Shown piece by piece: positions 9,065 to 17,834 of a stretch of 64,000 bases of DNA. Both the position numbers and the translations under genes were made by a program. The notes below the pieces were generated by a model. That model was given only the letters and a program-made list of their open reading frames with translations. It did not search any database and was not told the DNA's origin. This DNA is from Candidatus Litorirhabdus singularis. GTDB taxonomy: Bacteria; Pseudomonadota; Gammaproteobacteria; Pseudomonadales; Halieaceae. The DNA lies in contig NZ_SHNN01000001.1 in NCBI RefSeq assembly GCF_026262625.1, forward strand, positions 558,001 through 622,000, written 5' to 3'. Position 1 is the stretch's first letter, and the number at the start of each line of letters is the position of its first letter.

Positions 9065-9289
9065 ATGCCAGTCGTAAAACGTTTAGTCAGACCAGTGGAA
9101 GTCAATTATATATGCGACGGCTGTAGCCAGGGCATGCTGGAACATGCCGGAGAAATGGATGCACAGAGCGGTGCCCAAGAGCACCGCTGCATGATCTGCG
9201 ATCATCGACAGACTTTCTTTTGGGAGCGTTACCCGCGTATAGAACATGTAGGTCTGGATGAGGATCTGCTCGAAGAGACCGCACCTTAA
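9065..9289 (+). CDS. Small protein with two CxxC pairs (zinc-ribbon-like)
   Basis: This 74-residue protein carries CDGC near residue 17 and CMIC near residue 42, spaced as in a four-cysteine zinc ribbon, followed by HRQTFFWERYPRIE and an acidic end. I do not recognise a named family. Similar short zinc-ribbon proteins bind nucleic acid or act as adaptors, but no such role can be shown here. A GGGAG ribosome-binding site precedes ATG 9065. It converges on mtnA, whose stop lies 6 bp away. Confidence 0.65.
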   Translation: MPVVKRLVRPVEVNYICDGCSQGMLEHAGEMDAQSGAQEHRCMICDHRQTFFWERYPRIEHVGLDEDLLEETAP

Positions 9290-9294
9290 GAGAC

Positions 9295-10386
9295 TCAGCC
9301 CGCCCCCAGTAATGCCTGTTTAGACTGAGCCAGCTGCGTCGGCAACACCAACCCGCACTCCGTAATTAACGCCGTCACCAATGCCGCGGGTGTGACATCG
9401 AAAGCCGGGTTATAAGCGACTGCAGACGCTGTGGTCAGACGCACATCCGCCTCCCTACCGCTGGCATCGATACCGCTAACTTCACGCACCTCGTCCCCAT
9501 GCCGTTCCTCAATGGGGATATCTGCCCCGGTCGCACAGGCCCAGTCAATGGTCGACACTGGCAGCGCAACATAGAATGGGATGGCGTGAGCACTGGCCGC
9601 CAGTGCCTTCATGTAGGTGCCAATTTTATTGCAGACGTCGCCATTAGCAACCGTGCGATCACTGCCGACAATACAGGCATCAACCCGACCGCTTTGCAGC
9701 AAATGGCCAGCGGCGTTATCTGCAATAACCGTATGCGCGATTCCCGCCTGCTCCAGCTCCCAGCTGGTCAAATGCAGCCCCTGATTACGCGGCCGCGTTT
9801 CGCTGACCCACACATGGACTGGTATGCCGTCCGCATGAGCTGCGTAAATAGGCGCCAGCGCCGTACCCCATTCTATAGCGGCCAGCCAACCAGCATTGCA
9901 GTGCGTCATTATTTGCAGGGTGCGACCCGCAGCCAGCGCGGGCAGCCCACGCAGCGCGGTAAGTCCGTGCTCGCCGATACGCTGACAGACTGCTATATCG
10001 TCAGCTGCCAACTGCTGCGCCGCTGCCAGTGCCACCCCTGCGCGCCGCGCGGGCGCCACATCAACAACTTCTGCGCGCACTCGCTCCAGAGCCCAGGCCA
10101 GGTTAATAGCCGTGGGCCGGGTTTCCAACAAACGCTCAATGGCGTCACCGAGTGCTGCATCTGAGGCATCGGCGGCGAGGCTCAAGGCCAGACCATAGGC
10201 TGCGGTAACGCCGATCAACGGCGCTCCGCGCACCTGCATTGAACTGATAGCGGTGCAGAAGTCGTCGAGAGTGCGCAGCGAGACAACGCGCAACTGATGC
10301 GGTAGCAAAGTCTGATCTATGATCTGCAGACCAGGACCTTCTGGGCTGTACTGAAGACTACGTTGCATGCGGTTCGCCAATGGCAT
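9295..10386 (-). CDS. mtnA: Methylthioribose-1-phosphate isomerase
   Basis: The 363-residue protein has the hallmarks of MtnA: VRGAPLIGVTAAYG near residue 52, the catalytic cysteine in MTHCNAG, the catalytic aspartate in VGSDRTVANGDVCNKIG, and a C-terminal VAYNPAFDVTP. The enzyme converts 5-methylthioribose-1-phosphate to the ribulose form in the methionine salvage pathway. No other mtn gene is adjacent. The start overlaps the membrane protein gene by 29 bp if ATG 10386 is used; ATG 10368 would shorten the overlap to 11 bp and fits the usual N-terminus (MQRSLQYS) equally well. Confidence 0.9.
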   Translation of the reverse strand: MPLANRMQRSLQYSPEGPGLQIIDQTLLPHQLRVVSLRTLDDFCTAISSMQVRGAPLIGVTAAYGLALSLAADASDAALGDAIERLLETRPTAINLAWALERVRAEVVDVAPARRAGVALAAAQQLAADDIAVCQRIGEHGLTALRGLPALAAGRTLQIMTHCNAGWLAAIEWGTALAPIYAAHADGIPVHVWVSETRPRNQGLHLTSWELEQAGIAHTVIADNAAGHLLQSGRVDACIVGSDRTVANGDVCNKIGTYMKALAASAHAIPFYVALPVSTIDWACATGADIPIEERHGDEVREVSGIDASGREADVRLTTASAVAYNPAFDVTPAALVTALITECGLVLPTQLAQSKQALLGAG

Positions 10387-11218
10387 CCGCCGCCGCGTTG
10401 GTTTCCGCTTGCCAGCTAAACACGTTTATCTCAATGAAAATGAATGCGAACAGCCACAGGAAGGCATCCCAAAAATCAATAAAATCACCAGCGAAGCCCC
10501 AATACACAGCGGCAAATAACAAGATGGTGTACAACACCGCTTTTACCAGCTTGCTAACAGATATCAGATTTCCCTGCAGTTCATGCTTAAGCTGCAAGCG
10601 CACATCCCATTCCAACACCAATACCACGAGTATCCAGGCACTGGCGTTGAGCACGTCGGTCCAGGCCAGCCAGCGGGCAGCGTGCAGCACATCCGCGCTA
10701 CTCAGTATTGAACCGAGGCCATCCACGCGGGTAACCGGCTGCAGCAAACTGGCACAATTGCTCGCATCCATCGCCACATATTCATCCAGATCAAGCAGGA
10801 TCGACCAGTCTTGGCTCAATACACTACAAGCCGGCACCGTTAGCTCACTGACCTGATACAACGCCTGCAGTTCCAGCACATAACCGTAGCAGGCATAAAC
10901 AATGAACACATAGCAGATCAAACGTACCCAGTGCAGGACGCGCTTAAGCCAACCGTGCAAACGCGCATCATCAATAACAGAAGTTTCCAGCTCAAACAGC
11001 AATAACAAGACAACCCAGGCTGCAGTATCAATAGTGGCTGAGAACATCTGGATAAGATCACCGCCGGAAAAACCGCTACCGAAGGTATGCTCCATCGCCG
11101 CCAGCTCTTCCATCAAAAACACGAAAACGTTAATGCAAAGCAGCAGATAAATCAGATACTTCAGCGCTGAGAACCAGTGCAGCCCACCGACCACATTTGT
11201 CTGCACACGATCATTCAT
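10358..11218 (-). CDS. Hypothetical polytopic membrane protein
   Basis: The 286-residue product has about six hydrophobic segments: near residues 19-38, 63-78, 97-116, 185-205, 222-240 and 248-266. A soluble loop of about 65 residues with three cysteines lies between the third and fourth helices. I do not recognise the family. The sequence overlaps the downstream mtnA gene and follows the glutamine-synthetase-like gene by 12 bp, so the three may be co-transcribed. Nothing in the sequence gives a function. Confidence 0.7.
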   Translation of the reverse strand: MNDRVQTNVVGGLHWFSALKYLIYLLLCINVFVFLMEELAAMEHTFGSGFSGGDLIQMFSATIDTAAWVVLLLLFELETSVIDDARLHGWLKRVLHWVRLICYVFIVYACYGYVLELQALYQVSELTVPACSVLSQDWSILLDLDEYVAMDASNCASLLQPVTRVDGLGSILSSADVLHAARWLAWTDVLNASAWILVVLVLEWDVRLQLKHELQGNLISVSKLVKAVLYTILLFAAVYWGFAGDFIDFWDAFLWLFAFIFIEINVFSWQAETNAAADAIGEPHAT

Positions 11219-11230
11219 GGACGTAACCTC

Positions 11231-12568
11231 TCAGACATTCAATAACAAGTGCTCGCGCTCCCAGGAACTGATGACGCGGTTGAATTCTTCGAACTCGTCC
11301 AGCTTCACCGCTTCATAGGCACTGAGGAAAAGCGCACCAAATATCTCCACCAGCTCCGGTACGTCTTGCAGTTTGCGCAGCCCCTCTTCCAGGCTGCGCG
11401 CTACCTCGATGGCGTCCTCGTTAGCCGTACCCAAATGCGGCTCAGTCGGCGACAGCCCCTGATTCATGCCCAAATATCCGCTGGCCAGACTCGCCGCGAT
11501 GGCAAGATAGGGGTTGGCGTCGGCACCAGGGAATCTATTCTCCACCCGAGTCGCCGCCGCGCTGCTTTGGGGCACCCGGAACGCCGCAGTACGATTATCA
11601 AAACCCCAGTTTAAGTTAATGGGGGCAGCCAACTCCGGCGCTAAACGGCGATAGGAGTTCACATTGGGCGCGTAAAAACTGATCAGGTTAGGGGTGAAGG
11701 TTTGCAGGCCGGCGATATAGGATCGAAAACGCGCATTTTGCTTGCCGTCGGCATCGACAAATATATTGTCACCGGTGGCAATGTCCACCACGCTCTGATG
11801 AATATGCAACGCGCTGCCAGGCTCAGACTGCATAGGCTTAGCCATAAAGGTGGCATAGATCCCGTGCTTGTGGGCGACTTCACGCACAGTGCGCTTGAAC
11901 GCAAAAACCTGGTCTGCCAGACTCAATGGGTCACCATGCAGAAAATTGACCTCCATCTGCGCCGCGCCGTTTTCATGAATCAGGGTATCGACATCCAGAC
12001 CCTGCGCTTCGGCGTAATCGTACATATCCTCAATCAGTCTCTCGAACTCATTGACCGCGTCAATACTATAGGACTGACGGGAACTCTCAGCGCGCCCCGA
12101 CCGGCCCTGCGGCGGTTTCAGCTCTTGGTCGGGGTCTACATTGCGCGCCACCAGATAAAACTCGACTTCCGGGGCGACCACTGCTTGCCAGCCTTCAGCG
12201 GTGTACAGCTCTATAACCCTACGCAACACATTACGGGTTGAGAGTGGGTGTGGCTTGCCATCCATGGTATGGCAGTCATGAATAATTGACGCGGTCGGCT
12301 CGCGCGCCCAGGGTATCAGGCGGACGGTATCAGGATCCGGCACCAGCACCATATCAGCGTCGGTGGGGGCAACGAAGTCCCAGTGTTCATCACTGTACTC
12401 ACCGGTCACAGTCTGGATCAGGATACTCTCGGGTAATCGTGGCTCGCCCATTTCAAGAAACTGGGCAGCGGGAATAAACTTACCCCTGGCGTTACCAGTC
12501 AGGTCCGGCACCATCGCCTCAACCTCAGTGACGCCGTGCTCTTTTAACCAGCTCTTGATGTCCTTCAT
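11231..12568 (-). CDS. puuA: Glutamine synthetase family protein, probably gamma-glutamylputrescine synthetase
   Basis: The 445-residue protein has glutamine synthetase motifs: VPDLTGNARGKFIP near the N-terminus, PEVEFYL, the NGAAQMEVNF metal-site region, HIHQSV, and FRVP with nearby arginines. Length and motif wording fit the PuuA-type ligases that join glutamate to a polyamine or another amine rather than ammonia. The divergent neighbour is an oxidase of the matching PuuB type, which supports polyamine use. I start at ATG 12568, which gives MKDIKSWLKEHGV; an in-frame upstream start would add an unlike 18-residue leader. The exact amine substrate is not certain. Confidence 0.8.
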   Translation of the reverse strand: MKDIKSWLKEHGVTEVEAMVPDLTGNARGKFIPAAQFLEMGEPRLPESILIQTVTGEYSDEHWDFVAPTDADMVLVPDPDTVRLIPWAREPTASIIHDCHTMDGKPHPLSTRNVLRRVIELYTAEGWQAVVAPEVEFYLVARNVDPDQELKPPQGRSGRAESSRQSYSIDAVNEFERLIEDMYDYAEAQGLDVDTLIHENGAAQMEVNFLHGDPLSLADQVFAFKRTVREVAHKHGIYATFMAKPMQSEPGSALHIHQSVVDIATGDNIFVDADGKQNARFRSYIAGLQTFTPNLISFYAPNVNSYRRLAPELAAPINLNWGFDNRTAAFRVPQSSAAATRVENRFPGADANPYLAIAASLASGYLGMNQGLSPTEPHLGTANEDAIEVARSLEEGLRKLQDVPELVEIFGALFLSAYEAVKLDEFEEFNRVISSWEREHLLLNV

Positions 12569-12593
12569 ATACACTACCAATAGCACGCGAGCG

Positions 12594-12622
12594 TTGATTA
12601 TTGCAGAACACCGATCTATCAT
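12594..12622 (+). promoter_or_regulatory. Putative sigma70 promoter of the FAD oxidase gene
   Basis: TTGATT at 12594-12599 and TATCAT at 12617-12622 are separated by 17 bp in the gap between the two divergent polyamine-type genes. The TTG start of the oxidase lies 52 bp downstream. Confidence 0.45.
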
Positions 12623-12634
12623 CCAACTTTAATT

Positions 12635-12650
12635 CCGAAGCATTGTTCGG
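12635..12650. promoter_or_regulatory. Short inverted repeat between promoter and oxidase start
   Basis: CCGAA and TTCGG flank six bases, just after the proposed start of transcription of the oxidase gene. It could be a half-site pair for the TetR regulator encoded downstream, or a small hairpin. Five-base arms are short, so this is weak. Confidence 0.25.
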
Positions 12651-12673
12651 CTTTTCTGCAGGAGGCAGGACTT

Positions 12674-13948
12674 TTGTCAGACCCCATAAACTCATGGTAC
12701 ACCGCCAGTGCAAATCGTGAGCTTAGCTTCCCGACGCTAGACGCTAACGTTGAGGCCGATGTCTGCATTATTGGCGGCGGCTACACCGGCCTGTCTTCTG
12801 CAATCCACCTGCGTGAAAAAGGTTACTCCGTCGTTCTGCTTGAGGCCGAGCGCGTGGGCTGGGGAGCTTCAGGCCGCAATGGCGGACACTGCAGCGTTGG
12901 CCAACGTAACGATCAGGATGAGCTGGAGGCAAGTGTCGGTAAAGATCACGCACGTCAGCTATGGGGGCTGGGGCTAGAGGCAGTCGATACCGTCTGCGAC
13001 CTGATCCAACGCCATGACATTCAGTGCGAACTAAAATCGGGCGACCTGCATGTCGCCGCCAAACCCGGTGAAATTGACGCCATGCAGCGTTATGTCGAGA
13101 AACTCAACCGTGACTATGACTATCAGGAAGTACGTTACGTAGACAAGACCGAGCTACAGTCCATGAGCAGCACCCGGCGTTACTACGGTGGCTGCCTGGA
13201 TACACGCGGCCGCCACTTACATCCGCTCAACTATGCCCTGGGCCTGGCTGCTGCTGCAGCCAAACTGGGAGCCAGCATTTACGAGCAAAGTCGCGCCATC
13301 AGCTATCGTCAGGGCGAGGGCGTGGAGGTCGAAACTGGCAGTGGAACAGTCAAAGCCAAGTATCTCGTGCTGGGCTGCAATGGCTATCTCGAAAAGTTAG
13401 CGCCACTGGCGGCACGCCGCATCATGCCCATCAACAACTACATACTGGCTACAGAACCACTACCAGAAACCACAGCGCGCGCGCTGATTCGTGACGACTG
13501 TGCGATGTCCGACAGCTTATTCGTCATCAATTACTGGAAGCTCTCTGCCGACAATCGATTGCTTTTTGGTGGCGGGGAGACTTATACCAAGCGCTTCCCA
13601 AAAGACATGAAGACTTTTGTGCGCAAGCACATGCTGGCCACCTACCCGGAACTCGATCAGGTTGCCATCGACTACGCCTGGGGCGGCACGCTGGCGGTAA
13701 CAGTGAATCGTATGCCATCGTTCGGCCGTATCGGCGCTAACATATTTTACGCTCAGGGTTACTCCGGACACGGCGTACCCATCGCCACCTTGGCCGGCAA
13801 GTTGATTAGCGAGGCAGTGGCGGGCACCGCCGAGCGCTTCGACATCATGGCCACGGTACCGACGCCCATATTTCCCGGCGGCACACTACTGCGCTGGCCA
13901 GGCTTAGTGCTAGGCATGGCATGGTACGCCATGCTTGACCGGCTCTAG
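12674..13948 (+). CDS. puuB: FAD-dependent amine oxidase, probably gamma-glutamylputrescine oxidase
   Basis: The 424-residue protein opens with the FAD-binding GxGxxG fold (CIIGGGYTGLSSA, residues 31-43), followed by GASGRNGGHCSVGQ, a segment typical of DAO-family amine oxidases of the PuuB/OrdL type. A WGGTLAVTVNRMP region and a GYSGHG motif near the C-terminus complete the FAD site. It likely oxidises gamma-glutamyl-putrescine or a similar amide, paired with the divergent synthetase. The start is TTG 12674, eight bases after GGAGG at 12661-12665. The TetR gene follows after three bases. Confidence 0.8.
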   Translation: MSDPINSWYTASANRELSFPTLDANVEADVCIIGGGYTGLSSAIHLREKGYSVVLLEAERVGWGASGRNGGHCSVGQRNDQDELEASVGKDHARQLWGLGLEAVDTVCDLIQRHDIQCELKSGDLHVAAKPGEIDAMQRYVEKLNRDYDYQEVRYVDKTELQSMSSTRRYYGGCLDTRGRHLHPLNYALGLAAAAAKLGASIYEQSRAISYRQGEGVEVETGSGTVKAKYLVLGCNGYLEKLAPLAARRIMPINNYILATEPLPETTARALIRDDCAMSDSLFVINYWKLSADNRLLFGGGETYTKRFPKDMKTFVRKHMLATYPELDQVAIDYAWGGTLAVTVNRMPSFGRIGANIFYAQGYSGHGVPIATLAGKLISEAVAGTAERFDIMATVPTPIFPGGTLLRWPGLVLGMAWYAMLDRL

Positions 13949-13951
13949 ACC

Positions 13952-14584
13952 ATGAGCGAAGAACGCATCGCCCGGCGCAAAAGCCAACTGGGTAAAAAGT
14001 GCCAGCCAAAACAGCAGCGCTCGCGCCAGCGCCGCACCGAAATCATGTTGGCCGCAGCAAGCTTGCTGGAAAAAGTAGGCTTTGACGACCTGACCACAAC
14101 CTTGATCGCTCGGGAGTTGAACATATCTGTAGGGTCGCTGTATCACTACTTTCCTCACAAGCAGGCTATATTGCATGCGATTGGAGAATACTGGCTGGAG
14201 GAGTACACCAGCACCATGCAGGAGATCGCCGAGGCAGATTTGGAAATGATGACTGTGACCCAATTCTGCCAGCACTGTGTCGAGCAGTTGCTACAGGTTT
14301 ACCGCGAGCAACGGGGAGTGCTACCGCTGGTACATGCGATGAATGCCGTGCCCGAGCTACGCGACCTTGACGCTCATCACGACGAGCTGGTGATCGCCTT
14401 GCTGGCACCTATGTTCGCTCGCCTGGGTATTAGCGGAGGCCAGCAGGAACACCAACGCCGCGCCCGGCTATGGCTTGAAATGACCCATGCATTGCTATTA
14501 TCTATCGTACTGCAAACACCTTCTCAGGCGCGCAAATCGCAGACCGACCTGAAGCGTCTTGGCGTCACTCTGCTGAGCGACTAA
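13952..14584 (+). CDS. TetR-family transcriptional regulator
   Basis: The 210-residue protein has a basic N-terminus, then a TetR helix-turn-helix at about residues 30-75 (QRRTEIMLAAASLLEK, LNISVGSLYHYFPHK), and a helical ligand-binding part. SLYHYFPHKQAIL is close to the family consensus. Its gene follows the oxidase gene by three bases, so it likely controls this operon and possibly the divergent synthetase gene. The ligand is unknown. Confidence 0.85.
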   Translation: MSEERIARRKSQLGKKCQPKQQRSRQRRTEIMLAAASLLEKVGFDDLTTTLIARELNISVGSLYHYFPHKQAILHAIGEYWLEEYTSTMQEIAEADLEMMTVTQFCQHCVEQLLQVYREQRGVLPLVHAMNAVPELRDLDAHHDELVIALLAPMFARLGISGGQQEHQRRARLWLEMTHALLLSIVLQTPSQARKSQTDLKRLGVTLLSD

Positions 14585-14648
14585 TACCTTATTCTGACGC
14601 AGCTGCTACTATCTTTTTAGGCTTAACGCACACAATGGGAACACCGCT

Positions 14649-15659
14649 ATGCGGATAATGATCACCGGTGGTACTGGCTTTGTCGGCTACCACACCGCCA
14701 CCGCCCTACTGAAGGCCGGCCATGAGCTCTCATTGCTGGTGCGCAGCGAGGACAAAATGCGCCGACTGTTTGGCGATCAGATAGAGCACTTCACACAGGG
14801 AGATATTACCGACGAAGCCAGTGTGGCAGCTGCGTTGGCGGGCTGTGACGGCGTGGTCCACGCAGCCGCGATGGTTTCGATTGACCAGCGCGATGCCCAG
14901 CTAGTTCGCGACACCAATGTCGGAGGCACCCGCCAGGTGATTGGCGGCGCCATTGCTGCCGGTGTCGAAAACATCATCCACGTATCAAGCGTTACCGCCC
15001 TGTATGATCCCGGCGCAGCGTTCCTTAACGAGCACTCGCCTCCCGGCAAGGCCAGTAATGCCTATGGAGCCTCAAAGGTTGAATGCGAAATATACGTTAG
15101 GGAACTGCAAGATGCAGGCGCGCCTATCCACATTACTTACCCCGGCTCGATTATCGGCCCCGACGACCCCGCCCTGACAGAGCCTCATCAGGGCCTGAAG
15201 ACCTACCTCAACGGCCTGGTCCCGGTCATGCCCAGTGGCAATCAATGGGTAGATGTCCGCGATGTCGCCCTGGCTCACCAGCGTTTGCTGGAAGGCACGC
15301 TCACATCGGGGCGCTACACACTGGGCGGCCACTTTGTGCCATGGACGCAGCTGGTAGACATCATCTCCGCAATTACCGGTCGCAAGCTCCGCAAAGTACC
15401 CGTGCCCGCCAGTGCCATGCGCGGGCTGGGGCGGCTGATGGATAAAGTGAATCAATGGCGTGATACACCGATTGATATTCCAGTAACTTATGAAGCCATG
15501 GTCTATGCCACCAACTGGGTGCGCATGGACGACAGCAAGGCGATGGACGAGCTGGACCTGGAGTTTCGCCCGGTGGAGGAAAGTATGTCAGCTGCCATCC
15601 GCTGGCTACTGGCAGCCGGACACATCAGTGAACAAGAAGCAGGCATACTGGCCGACTGA
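14649..15659 (+). CDS. NAD-dependent epimerase/dehydratase family protein (extended SDR)
   Basis: The 336-residue product begins with the nucleotide-binding motif GGTGFVGYHTA, has DVTDEASV-like spacing (DITDEASVAAAL), HAAAMVS, and the catalytic Tyr-x3-Lys in AYGASK. The size and motifs fit the extended short-chain dehydrogenases related to dihydroflavonol reductases and 3-beta-hydroxysteroid dehydrogenases. The substrate cannot be read from sequence. It heads a run of oxidoreductase genes on the same strand. Confidence 0.8.
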   Translation: MRIMITGGTGFVGYHTATALLKAGHELSLLVRSEDKMRRLFGDQIEHFTQGDITDEASVAAALAGCDGVVHAAAMVSIDQRDAQLVRDTNVGGTRQVIGGAIAAGVENIIHVSSVTALYDPGAAFLNEHSPPGKASNAYGASKVECEIYVRELQDAGAPIHITYPGSIIGPDDPALTEPHQGLKTYLNGLVPVMPSGNQWVDVRDVALAHQRLLEGTLTSGRYTLGGHFVPWTQLVDIISAITGRKLRKVPVPASAMRGLGRLMDKVNQWRDTPIDIPVTYEAMVYATNWVRMDDSKAMDELDLEFRPVEESMSAAIRWLLAAGHISEQEAGILAD

Positions 15660-15735
15660 ACGGAGCTAAAAGAAGGCTCATCCAGATCTGATATTGAAGC
15701 GTACACAGACTATAACTTTTTGTTGGAGACCTGCT

Positions 15736-16626
15736 ATGAAATTTGCCTACCACGCCACAATGTGTCCCGCTGACCAATATGAGCCCCTGGTCATAGCCGC
15801 TGAGGACGCCGGTTTCGACACCTTCACCTTTCCCGATAGCATCTGTTATCCGCAGGAAGGTTCTGACGTCTATCCCTACAACGACGATGGCAGCCGCGAC
15901 TTTCTTGACGGGGTACCCTTTCTCGAGCCTTTCGTGGCGATTCCCTATCTAGCCGCGGTTGCTCGTAAAATTCGTTTCACCACCTCCGTGCTCAAGCTGG
16001 CCATCCGCCAGCCGGTGATCGTTGCGAAGCAATTATCCAGTCTGGCCGTGATCACCAACAATCGCTTCGGCTTCGGCGTTGGCATCAGCCCTTGGCCCGA
16101 AGACTTCCTCGCCTCGCAGATACCCTGGGAAAAACGCGGCAAGCGCATGGACGAGATGATGGAAATCATCAACGGCCTAATGAGTGGCGAGTACTTTGGC
16201 TACGACGGTGAAATCTTTCAGGTTGACCCCATCAAACTGTGTCCGGTGCCTACCGTTCACGTGCCGCTGCTGGTCGGAGGCCACGCCAAGCCTGCATTAC
16301 GACGCGCCGGTCGCCTGGGAGATGGCTGGATAGCCGCCGGAGCGTCAACCGAAGAACTGAAAAGCATGATCGACCAGATTGATGAATTCCGCCGCGAATA
16401 CCAACGCGATCACCTGCCGTTCGAAAACCATGGCATGACCGCAGAAGCCTTCTCGCTGGAGGGCCTGGAGAAGCTGGCCGGTATCGGTATTACCGAAGTG
16501 ATCATTGCCTTCCGCAATCCTTATGACAAATCTGCAGATACCCAGACCGTCGAAGAAAAGATAGGCATGATCAACTGGTATGCAGAGAACATCATGCAGC
16601 CCTACCGGGAACGCTTTGGCGAATAG
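15736..16626 (+). CDS. Luciferase-like monooxygenase family (LLM) oxidoreductase
   Basis: The 296-residue protein has the features of flavin-dependent LLM oxidoreductases: FTFPDSICYP near the N-terminus, TSVLKLAIRQPV, FGFGVGISPWPEDF, and PLLVGGHAKPALRRAGRLGDGW. Such enzymes use reduced FMN or F420; which applies here is not clear. ATG 15736, preceded by TTGGAGAC, gives MKFAYHATM and is preferred to an in-frame start 42 bp upstream. The DCC-family gene follows after three bases. Confidence 0.8.
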   Translation: MKFAYHATMCPADQYEPLVIAAEDAGFDTFTFPDSICYPQEGSDVYPYNDDGSRDFLDGVPFLEPFVAIPYLAAVARKIRFTTSVLKLAIRQPVIVAKQLSSLAVITNNRFGFGVGISPWPEDFLASQIPWEKRGKRMDEMMEIINGLMSGEYFGYDGEIFQVDPIKLCPVPTVHVPLLVGGHAKPALRRAGRLGDGWIAAGASTEELKSMIDQIDEFRREYQRDHLPFENHGMTAEAFSLEGLEKLAGIGITEVIIAFRNPYDKSADTQTVEEKIGMINWYAENIMQPYRERFGE

Positions 16627-16629
16627 CGT

Positions 16630-16986
16630 ATGACTGCCGGCCACGACACGCTCTACTACGACGGCAACTGCGGCCTCTGTAACGCCGAGATGCAGCGACT
16701 GCGGGAGGTCAAAGCAGACTCGCTGGAACTGGTAGATATTCACTCCGTAAGCGATGACTGCAACTTACCCGACAGTGATCAGCTACTACAACAGCTGCAT
16801 CTACAAACCGCCGACGGCGCATTCGTGATTGGCCTGGAAGCGAATATCAGTGCGTGGGAACACACGCCTTACGCCGGTCGTTGGCGACTCTTGCGCCTGC
16901 CTGTGGTGCGCCAACTGGCCGAGATTGGCTATGCCCTCTGGGCGCGCTGGCGCTACCGCCGCTTGTACCATAACGCAAACGTATGA
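16630..16986 (+). CDS. DUF393 (DCC family) thiol-disulfide-type protein
   Basis: The 118-residue protein begins with LYYDGNCGLCNAEM, which is the YDGxCxxC signature of the DUF393/DCC family, thought to have a thioredoxin-like fold. The rest contains a WRLLRLPVVRQL region and a basic end (WARWRYRRLYH), also usual in this family. A redox role is inferred from the CxxC pair; no partner is proven. The stop overlaps the next gene (ATGA). Confidence 0.8.
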   Translation: MTAGHDTLYYDGNCGLCNAEMQRLREVKADSLELVDIHSVSDDCNLPDSDQLLQQLHLQTADGAFVIGLEANISAWEHTPYAGRWRLLRLPVVRQLAEIGYALWARWRYRRLYHNANV

Positions 16987-17690
16987 ACGTACTCATCGTC
17001 GGTGGTAGCGGAGGTATTGGGCTGGAGCTTGCCAATGCTATGAGCGCGCGACCTGACGTAGATAACGTGGTTGCCACCTACCGACGCCAAGTTCCAGAAC
17101 ATGCTGCTACCGGCATTGACTGGCTGCAGCTGGACGTCACCAATCAAGACCAACTGGCAGAATGCTGGCCTGCTGAAAAACCGCTGGATTACCTAATTTA
17201 TGCGGTCGGGCTGCTCCACGACGGTAATACCGGTCCCGAAAAAACCGTGCGCCGCATCGACCCGGATCTGTTCAGCAAAAGTATGCAGATCAACGCGCTA
17301 CCGGTACTGCTACTGGCGCAAAGCCTACACAAGTCATTCAAGCTCAGCGATTCACCAAAACTGGCAGCAGTTTCAGCCAGAGTTGGCTCAATCGAAGAAA
17401 ACCGCAGTGGCGGTTGGTACAGCTACCGCTGCTCAAAAGCTGCTCTCAATATGGCGCTGAAAACGCTGGCACTGGAATGGCGGATGGCGATGCCCAAAGG
17501 CGCCGTTGCCGCCCTCCACCCGGGCACCACTGACACCGCATTGTCACGGCCGTTTCAGGCCAATGTGCCAACGGAGAAGCTTTTCACTGGCGCTCAGACC
17601 GCTGCCTATCTACTCACCGTTATCGACCAGCTAACGCCGGATAACAGCGGCCGTTTCTGGAGCTGGGACGGTACCGAACTGCCCTGGTAG
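16983..17690 (+). CDS. Short-chain dehydrogenase/reductase (classical SDR)
   Basis: The 235-residue protein has the GGSGGIGLELA nucleotide-binding motif at residues 7-17 and the catalytic Tyr-x3-Lys in SYRCSKAALN, with the upstream serine in SARVGS. It resembles the CsgA/C-factor-like SDR group, whose members are often NAD(P)H-linked with unknown substrates. The gene overlaps the DCC-family gene by four bases and ends the oxidoreductase run. Some 144 bp without features separate it from the convergent lipase gene. Confidence 0.8.
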   Translation: MNVLIVGGSGGIGLELANAMSARPDVDNVVATYRRQVPEHAATGIDWLQLDVTNQDQLAECWPAEKPLDYLIYAVGLLHDGNTGPEKTVRRIDPDLFSKSMQINALPVLLLAQSLHKSFKLSDSPKLAAVSARVGSIEENRSGGWYSYRCSKAALNMALKTLALEWRMAMPKGAVAALHPGTTDTALSRPFQANVPTEKLFTGAQTAAYLLTVIDQLTPDNSGRFWSWDGTELPW

Positions 17691-17834
17691 GCTGCTATCT
17701 CAGAGGCCAAGCCACCGGAGTTAGGCAAAAGCGCAGTCTTGGCTGATTCTGTGTAAGTTTACTCGCCACCTATATTAACGACCGTATTCATCCTTTATTG
17801 CTATCTATTTGACTATTCTTATTCGAGAGTACGG

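Noticed and set aside
9499-10164. 221-codon frame on the plus strand
   Set aside because: It lies entirely opposite mtnA, which has clear family motifs; the reverse frame is a by-product of GC-rich codon use.
11702-12241. 179-codon frame on the plus strand
   Set aside because: It is opposite the glutamine-synthetase-like gene and has no start signal or family features.
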